In this document: positions 7,127-13,988 of the stretch, piece after piece
Layout: the number at the start of each line of letters is the position of its first letter
Numbering within the stretch: the first letter of the stretch is position 1
Assembly (NCBI GenBank): GCA_910588505.1
Contig: CAJUPQ010000062.1
Span: 1-21,337 of the forward strand
DNA length: 21,337 bases
Reading direction: 5' to 3'
From: an uncultured Hungatella sp.
GTDB lineage: Bacteria; Bacillota; Clostridia; Lachnospirales; Lachnospiraceae
The notes under the pieces: generated by a model
Seen by the model: the letters and a program-made list of their open reading frames with translations, nothing else
Databases searched by the model: none
Told to the model about the DNA's origin: nothing
Made by a program: the position numbers and the translations under genes

Positions 7127-7639
7127 ATGAACGCGAAGACCATGGAAGGCCTGGCAGGGGCCAGTGCCAGTATGAGCCTGATATCCACTCCCATGAATGT
7201 GGCCAAGGAGGCGGAGCGAAAAGGCGACACGGACAAGATGCAGCGGGCCCTTGGGTACGCGGCCGGCATGAAGGACCAGGCCGAGGAGTACGGAAAAAAG
7301 GCCGAAAAAGGCATGAAGGCCGATGCCGAGGAGGCAAAGAAGCAGGAGAAGCTGCACCAGGAGGAGCTGATCGAGGCCAGGCGCAAAGAGCGGGAAGAAC
7401 AGGAAAAGCGGCTGAAAGGGGAAGGGGCAGGCAGTGAAGCTTCAAGCTTCGATTCCGTGGAGATCAGCCCGGAGGGAAAGAGCCAGGTGGGAGCGGCAGA
7501 AGAGACAGCGCCCGACGGCTTTGACACCGCAGGCGCCGCGGCAATTGCCGACGGCACGGGGGATATGGTCTATGACAAATCCGGGGAGAGCGCCCAGTCG
7601 GCAGCGGCAGAGGGAACTTATGTGGATGTGAGCGTATAG
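7127..7639 (+). CDS. Hypothetical charged, coiled-coil protein
   Basis: I do not recognise this 170-residue protein. It starts at ATG 7127 behind a good AAAGGAG site. Residues about 25-110 are rich in Lys, Glu and Ala with many charged heptads (KKAEKGMKADAEEAKKQEKL, EREEQEKRL), which predicts a long helix or coiled coil. The C-terminal 60 residues are acidic, Ala/Gly/Ser-rich and probably disordered, except for DSVEISPEGK, which resembles a short motif seen in some clostridial surface or flagellar-associated small proteins; this is a weak hint only. It has no signal peptide or membrane segment. It stands alone between the two-component operon and a strong terminator. Codon use and GC content match its neighbours, which supports a real gene. 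Confidence 0.65.
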   Translation: MNAKTMEGLAGASASMSLISTPMNVAKEAERKGDTDKMQRALGYAAGMKDQAEEYGKKAEKGMKADAEEAKKQEKLHQEELIEARRKEREEQEKRLKGEGAGSEASSFDSVEISPEGKSQVGAAEETAPDGFDTAGAAAIADGTGDMVYDKSGESAQSAAAEGTYVDVSV

Positions 7640-7693
7640 GATACGCCAATATGCCGGATAAAAATAGGAAGCATAATCCCGGCATAAAAGGGG

Positions 7694-7741
7694 CAGGCCG
7701 GAAATCCCCGGTAAGAGGGGATTTCCGGCCTGTCGGTTTTT
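7694..7741. terminator. Strong terminator between convergent genes
   Basis: A perfect 16-bp stem (CAGGCCGGAAATCCCC at 7694-7709 with its complement at 7717-7732) closes on a 7-base loop. On the plus strand it is followed by TGTCGGTTTTTC. Read on the minus strand it is followed by CCCCTTTT, so it may also serve the ammonium transporter ending at 7746. A weaker stem, ATGCCGG/CCGGCAT (7651-7685), lies just before it. Confidence 0.9.
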
Positions 7742-7745
7742 CGGA

Positions 7746-9490
7746 TTATTCCACGTCCTGGAGAGCCGCGATCCCCTCTTCCCCGGTGCGGACTTTTACC
7801 ACATTGTCCACACGGTAGACAAAGATCTTGCCGTCTCCGATATGCCCGGTATAGAGCGCTTTTTTGGCAGTCTCAATAACCGTCTTCACAGGGATGTTCG
7901 CCACAATGACTTCCACTTTCACTTTAGGCAGCAGGGTGGCATCCATCTCCACGCCTCTGTATTTTTCTCCGGCTCCTTTCTGGATGCCGCATCCCATAAC
8001 CTGTGTGACCGTCATGCCGGTAACGCCGATATCGTTCATGGCTTTTTTCAGCGCGTCATACCGAGCCAGCTTGGCGATGACAGCTACCTTGTAGATGCCC
8101 GAAGACGGGACGGAGGCCTGCTCCACCGTGATCGAAGGGCCCTTGAGAATGTCGGAGGCGGCATCGTGATCGCCGATTCCCAGATTGGTGTTTTCATTGA
8201 CATCCATGGTCATGGTGTTGGCGATATCCATGATGCTGAATCCGGCGTAGGCCGAAGGCAGTCCGTGCTCCGTGGGATCCAGGCCCACCACTTCCTCCTC
8301 CTCACTGACCCGCAGGCCGATAAGGGCCCGGATGATGAGGAAGACAGCGGTCATGGTCACGCCGGTCCAGATAAGGACAGAGACAATGCCCAGGAGCTGC
8401 TTTCCCAGAAGGGAGAAGCCGCCGCCGTAGAACAGGCCGGTCAGCGTGTCGTTGCCCGGGGCCGCGGTGGTGGCAAACAGGCCCACAGCCACGGTACCCC
8501 AGACGCCGTTGCAGAAATGGACGGCCACAGCGCCTACAGGGTCATCCACATGGATCACATGGTCCAGAAACCACACGCCGAAGACCACCAGAAGCCCGGC
8601 CACAGCGCCGATGATCAGGGAGCCCAGCACATCGGTGACATCGCAGGGGGCGGTGATGGCCACCAGGCCGGCCAGGGACGCGTTGAGGCACATGGAGATA
8701 TCCGGTTTGCCGTACCGCGCCCAGGTAAATACCATACAGACCACAGTGGCTATGGCAGGAGCCACAGTGGTGGTGACAAAGATGGAACCTAACTGCTCCA
8801 CACTGGTGGCCGCGGCGCCGTTGAACCCGTACCAGCCAAGCCAAAGGATAAAGCATCCCAGGCAGCCCAGAGGAAGATTGTGACCAGGGAAGGCATTGAC
8901 CTTCATGACCCTGCCCTTTTCGTCTCTGACAAATTTGCCGATGCGAGGGCCTAAAAGCCATGGCCGATAAGGGCAGTGAAGCCGCCTACCATGTGGATGG
9001 CGCAGGAGCCGGCAAAGTCGTGGAAGCCCAAACGGGACAGCCAGCCGCCGCCCCAGATCCAGTGGGCCTCAATGGGGTAGATCACCGCGGATATGACGGC
9101 GGAGTAGATACAGTAGGATATAAATCTGGTGCGCTCAGCCATGGCCCCGGACACGATGGTGGCGGTTGTGGCGCAGAACACCAGGTTGAACACAAAATTG
9201 GACCAGTCAAAACTCTCATAGGATGTAAAGATATCAAAGCCCGGTTTTCCCATGAAACCGAACAGATCCTCCCCCAAAAGAAGGCCGAAGCCCAGGAAGA
9301 TAAACACGATAGTTCCGATACAGAAGTCCATCAGGTTTTTCATCAGGATATTTCCGGTATTTTTCGCCCTTGTAAAGCCGGCCTCCACCATGGCAAAGCC
9401 AGCCTGCATCCAAAATACCAATGCGGCGCCTATAAGGAACCAGACGGCAAACAGCTGGCTGTTTACAGCGGTTAAGATCTCATTGTTCAT
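7746..9490 (-). pseudogene. amt: Ammonium transporter fused to a PII domain, frameshifted as read
   Basis: The gene would encode an Amt/AmtB-type ammonium channel with a C-terminal PII (GlnB-like) signalling domain. The first part starts at ATG 9490 behind AGGAGGAAG and runs 179 residues, with ten or more predicted helices shared by both parts. It carries the first pore histidine (H166 in DFAGSCAIHM) and stops at TAG beside a short T run (8953-8956, A on the plus strand). The frame then shifts: LGPRIGKF continues in the next frame to 7746, with the second pore histidine in AVHFCNGVWG and then a PII domain (YKVAVIAKLARYDALKKAM to IFVYRVDNVVKVRTGEEG). Adding one T would restore GFLGPRIGKF. In the PII T-loop, YRGVEM has Met where the uridylylated Tyr51 normally stands. 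The single shift may be a real mutation or a sequencing error. Confidence 0.9.
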
Positions 9491-9574
9491 AATACTTCCT
9501 CCTTTTCGCGGAAAATGGTATTGCTGCAAGATCACGCTTCCCGGGGGCGTTTTGCTCCATGGCTTACATGAAAC

Positions 9575-9616
9575 AAAAAAGGAGATCCAGGCGGGAAAGC
9601 CGCCTAAATCTCCTTT
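9575..9616 (-). terminator. Intrinsic terminator in the amt leader (possible attenuator)
   Basis: On the minus strand AAAGGAGAT pairs with ATCTCCTTT, and after a 2x2 mismatch AGGCGG pairs with CCGCCT around a CTTTC loop. The hairpin is followed by CTCCTTTTTTG. It sits between the amt promoter and its ATG, about 85 bases before the start codon, so read-through is needed for expression. On the plus strand the T run is poor. Confidence 0.75.
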
Positions 9617-9628
9617 GATTTACCGCCT

Positions 9629-9656
9629 ATTATACACCTGCTGACGAAAAAGTCAA
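9629..9656 (-). promoter_or_regulatory. Promoter for amt
   Basis: On the minus strand TTGACT (9656-9651) and a perfect TATAAT (9634-9629) are 16 bases apart. The predicted start near 9622 falls only a few bases before the leader terminator hairpin. Confidence 0.7.
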
Positions 9657-9838
9657 TTGTGTGAACGCCTAAAAGAAAGTGGGATTTTATAGAAAATTTT
9701 TTGAATTTTTACTAATTATCAGATTCAAAGGGATTTTGCAAAACAGCCCTTGCCCTAATACAGCTGTGACCGTTAAAATAATATCAATTCTGTCGGGGTT
9801 TTTTGTTAAGTTTTTTTGTTAAGTTTTCCAGAAAAGTT
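9657..9838. other. AT-rich divergent intergenic region without a gene
   Basis: This stretch between the amt and yicC promoters holds no open frame that I can support. It contains AAGGG...TTTTGCAAAA...CCCTT (about 9728-9751), a possible small hairpin, and two direct copies of TTTTTTGTTAAG (9799-9823). Regulatory sites for amt could lie here, but I recognise none. Confidence 0.4.
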
Positions 9839-9867
9839 TTGACTTGTATTTCCATTTGACTTATAAT
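9839..9867 (+). promoter_or_regulatory. Promoter for the yicC-gmk-rpoZ operon
   Basis: TTGACT at about 9839-9844 and TATAAT at about 9862-9867 are 17 bases apart. The ATG at 9866 overlaps the -10 box, so translation must begin further downstream, at 9905. Confidence 0.8.
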
Positions 9868-9904
9868 GAAAGGTATCTATGACGAAAGAGAGGCTGATCA
9901 ACGG

Positions 9905-10783
9905 ATGATAAGGAGCATGACAGGATTCGGCAGATGCGAGAAAGTCACGGAGCAGTACAAGATCTCGGTGGAGATGAAGGCAGTGAACCACCGGTATCTG
10001 GATCTTAGCATCAAGATGCCGAAAAGGTTCAATTATTTTGAATCCGGGGTCCGGGGCCTGTTAAAGACCTATATCCAGCGGGGAAAGGTGGATATCTTTA
10101 TCAGCTATGAGGATTACACAAAGGAAAAGCTGTGCCTGAAATACAACGAAAGTCTGGCGGCGGAATACGTCCAGTATTTTAAGCAGATGAGCGAGGCGTT
10201 TGCCATAGACAACGACATGACCGCCGGAGTTTTGGCCAGAATGCCGGAGGTGCTGACCATGGAGCAGGAGCCGGAGGACGAGGACGCCATGTGGAAGCTT
10301 TTGTCCGAAGCCATCGAGGAGGCGGCGAAGCGGTTTGTGGAGAGCCGGACCGTGGAAGGGGAGAGCCTGAAAGCGGACCTTCTGGGCAAATTAAAGGCCA
10401 TGGAAGACATGGTGGCCTGTGTGGAGCAGCGGACTCCGGCCATTGTGGCGGAGTACCAGGCAAGGCTGGAGGCAAAGGTGAAGGAGCTTTTGGGTACTAG
10501 CGGCATTGACGAGGGCCGTATTGTCACGGAGGTGACCATCTTTGCGGACAAGGTGTGCGTGGACGAGGAGATCGTGCGGCTAAAGAGCCACATCAGCCAC
10601 ATGGAGAGCGACCTTCTGAACGGAGGCGGCGTTGGGAGAAAGCTGGATTTTCTGGCCCAGGAGATGAACCGGGAGGCAAACACCATCCTGTCAAAGGCCA
10701 ATGACCTTACGATCTCAGACAAGGCCATTGCCCTGAAGACGGAGATCGAGAAGATAAGGGAACAGATACAAAATATTGAGTAG
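9905..10783 (+). CDS. yicC: YicC/YloC family endoribonuclease
   Basis: YicC-family proteins are cytoplasmic endoribonucleases with roles in RNA turnover. The chosen start, ATG 9905, gives 292 residues beginning MIRSMTGFGR, the conserved opening of the family, at the family's usual length. An upstream in-frame ATG at 9866 is rejected because it lies in the promoter -10 box. The N-terminal half carries VNHRYLDLSIKMPKRF and GKVDIFISYED. The conserved C-terminal domain carries DEEIVRLKSHISHM, GRKLDFLAQEMNREANTI and IREQIQNIE. The gene heads an operon with gmk and rpoZ; its TAG forms part of the next gene's ribosome site. In many Firmicutes a remA-like gene (DUF370) lies between yicC and gmk; here there is none. 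Confidence 0.93.
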   Translation: MIRSMTGFGRCEKVTEQYKISVEMKAVNHRYLDLSIKMPKRFNYFESGVRGLLKTYIQRGKVDIFISYEDYTKEKLCLKYNESLAAEYVQYFKQMSEAFAIDNDMTAGVLARMPEVLTMEQEPEDEDAMWKLLSEAIEEAAKRFVESRTVEGESLKADLLGKLKAMEDMVACVEQRTPAIVAEYQARLEAKVKELLGTSGIDEGRIVTEVTIFADKVCVDEEIVRLKSHISHMESDLLNGGGVGRKLDFLAQEMNREANTILSKANDLTISDKAIALKTEIEKIREQIQNIE

Positions 10784-10798
10784 GAGCTTATATACGAC

Positions 10799-11419
10799 AT
10801 GAGTGATCAGGGAATCTTAGCGGTGGTATCCGGTTTTTCCGGGGCGGGGAAGGGAACCCTTATGAAAGCCCTTCTGGAAAAGCACCACAATTACGCGCTG
10901 TCCATTTCCGCCACCACCAGAGAACCCCGGGAGGGGGAGCGGGACGGGCGGGAGTACTTTTTTGTGACCAGGGAGAAGTTTGAGGAGATGATACGGGAGG
11001 GGGAGCTGATTGAACACGCTCAGTATGTGAACAATTATTACGGCACTCCCAGGCAGTATGTGTTTCAGCAGATGGCTGACGGTCGGGACGTGATCCTGGA
11101 GATCGAGATCCAGGGGGCGTTAAAGATCAAGGAGCGGTTTCCCGAAGCGCTGCTGATTTTTGTGATGCCTCCCAGCGCCGACGAGCTGAAACGAAGGCTG
11201 GTGGGCCGGGGAACCGAGTCCATGGAGGTTATTGACAGGAGGATGCGCCGGGCAGCCGAGGAGGCGGCGGGCATCACGTCTTACGACTACATTTTGATCA
11301 ACGATACGCTGGATGCCTGTGTGGAGGAGATGCACCAGCTGATCCAGACCCAGCATAAAAAGGTCAGCCAGAATCTGGACTTTATTGAACAGATGCAGTC
11401 AGAGCTTAAGGCCATGTAA
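10799..11419 (+). CDS. gmk: Guanylate kinase
   Basis: Guanylate kinase transfers phosphate from ATP to GMP to give GDP, a step in making GTP and in salvage; it is essential and cytoplasmic. The 206-residue protein has the P-loop GFSGAGKGT (residues 12-20) and the GMP-binding stretch SISATTREPREGERDGREYFF. EHAQYVNNYYGTPR and DVILEIEIQGALKIK supply substrate and Mg contacts, and RRMRRAAEE is the lid. Length and motifs are standard. ATG 10799 lies 15 bases after the yicC stop, with AGGAG overlapping that stop. Confidence 0.97.
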   Translation: MSDQGILAVVSGFSGAGKGTLMKALLEKHHNYALSISATTREPREGERDGREYFFVTREKFEEMIREGELIEHAQYVNNYYGTPRQYVFQQMADGRDVILEIEIQGALKIKERFPEALLIFVMPPSADELKRRLVGRGTESMEVIDRRMRRAAEEAAGITSYDYILINDTLDACVEEMHQLIQTQHKKVSQNLDFIEQMQSELKAM

Positions 11420-11444
11420 ATTTAAGAAAGCGAGGAGACCAGAC

Positions 11445-11888
11445 ATGTTACATCCATCATACACAGATTTGATCAACGCGGTAAACAGCGGGGTGGAGCC
11501 AGGGGAGGAGCCGGTGGTGCAGAGCCGCTATTCCATCGTCATCGCCACGGCCAAGAGGGCCAGACAGCTGATCGCGGGGGAGGAGCCTATGGTGCCTCAC
11601 GCCTACAATAAAAAGCCGCTGTCCGTGGCTGTGGAGGAGCTGTACGAGTCCAAGGTAAAGATCTTAAGCGAGGATGACGCCCAGGAGGAAGAGATCCTGC
11701 TTTCGGGAGAGGAAGCGGGTATGTGGGAGGACGGGGCAGATCCGGATGGCCCGGAAAATGTGCAGGACGGTTTGGATGGCCTGGACGGTCCGGAAAGCCT
11801 GCGGGACGGTTCGGATGACCCGGAAAGCGCGGAAAACCCGCAGGATGGTTCGGATGACCCGGAAAGCCCGCAGGACGGGGAGGCGTAG
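11445..11888 (+). CDS. rpoZ: RNA polymerase omega subunit with a long acidic repeat tail
   Basis: Omega helps fold and assemble the beta-prime subunit of RNA polymerase. The start at ATG 11445 has GAGGAG about ten bases upstream. Residues 1-75 are typical clostridial omega: MLHPSYTDLI, SRYSIVIATAKRARQLI and KPLSVAVEELYESKVKIL. Usual family members end soon after this point. Here about 65 more residues follow, rich in Asp, Glu, Gly, Pro and Ser, with repeated DGxDGPE and DGSDDPES units. At DNA level a 39-bp period is visible at about 11808-11870. The tail is strongly acidic and probably disordered. It may be a lineage-specific tail or a recent repeat expansion; its effect on polymerase is unknown. 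Confidence 0.92.
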   Translation: MLHPSYTDLINAVNSGVEPGEEPVVQSRYSIVIATAKRARQLIAGEEPMVPHAYNKKPLSVAVEELYESKVKILSEDDAQEEEILLSGEEAGMWEDGADPDGPENVQDGLDGLDGPESLRDGSDDPESAENPQDGSDDPESPQDGEA

Positions 11889-12000
11889 CCTATTTCCCAG
11901 GAGGATGCGCTCCTTTGGGAGGAAGAAGGGGCAGAGGAAGGGTGAGCGGGTGTGTGCCGCCCAAACGGACCGGCCGTATTTTCATACGCTTTGGGAGGGA

Positions 12001-12033
12001 AGCCGTCTCAACAGATAGGAGATGGCTTTTCTT
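12001..12033 (+). terminator. Probable terminator between rpoZ and rimO
   Basis: AGCCGTCTC (12001-12009) pairs with GAGATGGCT (12019-12027), with one G-T pair and a 9-base loop, followed by TTTCTT. It suggests that the yicC-gmk-rpoZ transcript ends here, at least in part. The 235-base gap 11889-12123 holds no supported gene. Confidence 0.55.
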
Positions 12034-12123
12034 GCACAGGGGGTATGAGGAAAACCGGTTGCTGTTGTGTTCAATGAACGCGTTCAATACATTTGGCGCG
12101 TATGGAGGAGATCAGAAGATTTG

Positions 12124-13461
12124 ATGAAGATACTTTGTGTTTCCCTTGGCTGTGATAAGAATCTGGTGGACACGGAGAAGATGCTGGGGCTTTTGAGGGC
12201 GGACGGGTATGAGTTTACGGACGACGAGGCCCAGGCGGATATTGTCCTTGTGAATACCTGCTGTTTTATCGGCGACGCCAAGGAGGAGAGCATTAATACC
12301 ATCCTGGAGCTGGGGCAGCTGAAAGATACCGGAAGATGCCGGGCCCTCATCGTGGCAGGGTGTCTGGCCCAGAGATACCAGGATGAGATCATGGAGGAGA
12401 TGCCGGAGGTGGACGCCTGCGTGGGGACCACGGCCTACGATCACGTCGCCCAGGTGATCAGGGATGTGCTGGATGGCAAAAAGGAGCGGCATTTTATGGA
12501 TGTGGACCGCCTGCCTGAGGTAAAGGCTTCCAGAATCATGACTACAGGGGGCTGCTACGCGTATTTGAAGATCGCTGAGGGGTGCGACAAGCGCTGTACT
12601 TACTGCGTGATCCCTTACGTGCGGGGGCGTTATCGCAGCGTTCCCATGGCGGACCTTATTAAGGAGGCCAGGGATTTGGCCGGGGCCGGAGTGAAGGAGC
12701 TGATCCTGGTGGCCCAGGAAACCACGGTCTACGGGGTGGACTTGTACGGGGAGAAGACGCTTCCAAAGCTGCTCCATGAGCTTTGCCAGGTAGGCGGGAT
12801 CCAGTGGATTCGGATCTTGTACTGTTACCCGGAGGAGATCACCCGGGAGCTTATAGAGACTATCAAGACTGAGGACAAGGTGTGTCATTATCTGGATATT
12901 CCCATCCAGCACGCCAGCGACAGGATCTTAAAGAGGATGGGGCGCAGGACTGACCGGAGGCAGCTTAAGAGCATCATCAGCCTGCTGCGGAGGGAGATTC
13001 CGGATATCGCCCTTCGGACCACCCTGATCTCCGGCTTTCCCGGGGAGACAAAAGAGGATCACGAGACGCTGATGGAGTTTGTGGACGAGATGGAGTTTGA
13101 GCGCCTTGGGGTGTTTGCCTACTCCCAGGAGGAGGACACTCCGGCCGCCGGGTTTGAGGACCAGGTGGACGACGAGGTGAAGGAGGAGCGGCGGGGAGAG
13201 CTGATGGAGATGCAGCAGGACATTTCTCTGGAGAACTCCAGGGCCATGGAGGGCCGCGTCCTGGATGTCCTCATAGAGGGCAAGGTGGCTGACGAGAACG
13301 TCTATGTGGGCCGCACCTACATGGACGCCCCGGGAGTGGACGGGCTGGTGTTTGTGAACACCGGGGAGAATCTGATGTCCGGGGATTTTGTCCGGGTCAA
13401 GGTGACCGGGGCTCTGGAATATGATCTGATAGGAGAGATATGTGATGAATCTGCCAAATAA
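12124..13461 (+). CDS. rimO: Ribosomal protein S12 methylthiotransferase RimO
   Basis: RimO is a radical-SAM enzyme that adds a methylthio group to a conserved aspartate of ribosomal protein S12. The 445-residue protein has the N-terminal UPF0004 domain with cysteines C10, C46 and C80, which hold the auxiliary 4Fe-4S cluster. The radical-SAM motif CDKRCTYC (C154, C158, C161) follows, then the SAM barrel. A C-terminal TRAM domain starts at about MEGRVLDVLIEGK. VSLGCDKNLVDTE and EGCDKRCTYCVIP are more like RimO than MiaB. I chose ATG 12124 because GGAGGAG lies upstream and the protein then opens MKILCVSLGC; TTG 12121 is an alternative. Its end overlaps pgsA by 17 bases, so the two are coupled. 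Confidence 0.95.
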   Translation: MKILCVSLGCDKNLVDTEKMLGLLRADGYEFTDDEAQADIVLVNTCCFIGDAKEESINTILELGQLKDTGRCRALIVAGCLAQRYQDEIMEEMPEVDACVGTTAYDHVAQVIRDVLDGKKERHFMDVDRLPEVKASRIMTTGGCYAYLKIAEGCDKRCTYCVIPYVRGRYRSVPMADLIKEARDLAGAGVKELILVAQETTVYGVDLYGEKTLPKLLHELCQVGGIQWIRILYCYPEEITRELIETIKTEDKVCHYLDIPIQHASDRILKRMGRRTDRRQLKSIISLLRREIPDIALRTTLISGFPGETKEDHETLMEFVDEMEFERLGVFAYSQEEDTPAAGFEDQVDDEVKEERRGELMEMQQDISLENSRAMEGRVLDVLIEGKVADENVYVGRTYMDAPGVDGLVFVNTGENLMSGDFVRVKVTGALEYDLIGEICDESAK

Positions 13462-13987
13462 ACTGACGGTTCTCAGGGTGCTTTTGATCCCTTTCTTTGT
13501 GGCCGCCCTTTTGTGGGACCACGGGGAGAATATGACGCTGCGTTATGGGGCCGCGGCGATCTTTATCGTGGCCAGCCTGACGGATCTTCTGGACGGAAAG
13601 ATCGCCAGAAAGTACAACCTGGTGACGAATTTTGGAAAATTTATGGACCCTCTGGCGGACAAGCTTCTGGTGTGCTCCGCCCTCATCTGCCTGATTGAGC
13701 TGGGGGATATACCGGCGTGGATGGTCATTGTCATCATCAGCCGGGAGTTTATCATCAGCGGGTTTCGGCTGGTGGCCTCGGACAACGGGGTGGTCATTGC
13801 GGCCAGCTACTGGGGCAAGTTTAAGACCACCTTTCAGATGATCGCCGTGGTCCTGCTGATTGTGGGGATCGAGTCTATGGCTGTGGTGACCAACGCATGT
13901 TTGTGGATCGCCGTGGTCCTGACCGTGGTGTCACTGGTTGATTATATTATGAAAAATCACAAGGTTTTGACAGAAGGGAGTATGTGA
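13445..13987 (+). CDS. pgsA: CDP-diacylglycerol-glycerol-3-phosphate 3-phosphatidyltransferase
   Basis: PgsA makes phosphatidylglycerol phosphate from CDP-diacylglycerol and glycerol-3-phosphate in the membrane, the committed step to phosphatidylglycerol and cardiolipin. The 180-residue protein has the full CDP-alcohol phosphotransferase motif D-G-x2-A-R-x8-G-x3-D-x3-D (D50, G51, A54, R55, G64, D68, D72). It has several membrane helices, including VIVIISREFIISGFRLV. ATG 13445 follows AGGAG and overlaps the end of rimO; a GTG at 13442 is possible. The rimO-pgsA-cinA order is common in Firmicutes. Confidence 0.95.
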   Translation: MNLPNKLTVLRVLLIPFFVAALLWDHGENMTLRYGAAAIFIVASLTDLLDGKIARKYNLVTNFGKFMDPLADKLLVCSALICLIELGDIPAWMVIVIISREFIISGFRLVASDNGVVIAASYWGKFKTTFQMIAVVLLIVGIESMAVVTNACLWIAVVLTVVSLVDYIMKNHKVLTEGSM

Positions 13988-13988
13988 C

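Noticed and set aside
7842..8792. 316-codon plus-strand frame opposite amt
   Set aside because: The His/Gly/Asp-rich composition is that of an antisense shadow of the transporter and PII domain.
9799..9823. TTTTTTGTTAAG repeats as a terminator or riboswitch
   Set aside because: There is no GC-rich stem beside the T runs; they are best seen as AT-rich promoter-upstream sequence.
9866..9904. Upstream ATG for yicC at 9866
   Set aside because: The ATG overlaps the TATAAT box of the operon promoter, so it would not be transcribed; ATG 9905 gives the family opening MIRSMTGFG.
12067..12123. N-terminal extension of rimO from ATG 12067
   Set aside because: The extra residues are not like RimO, while ATG 12124 follows GGAGGAG and gives MKILCVSLGC.
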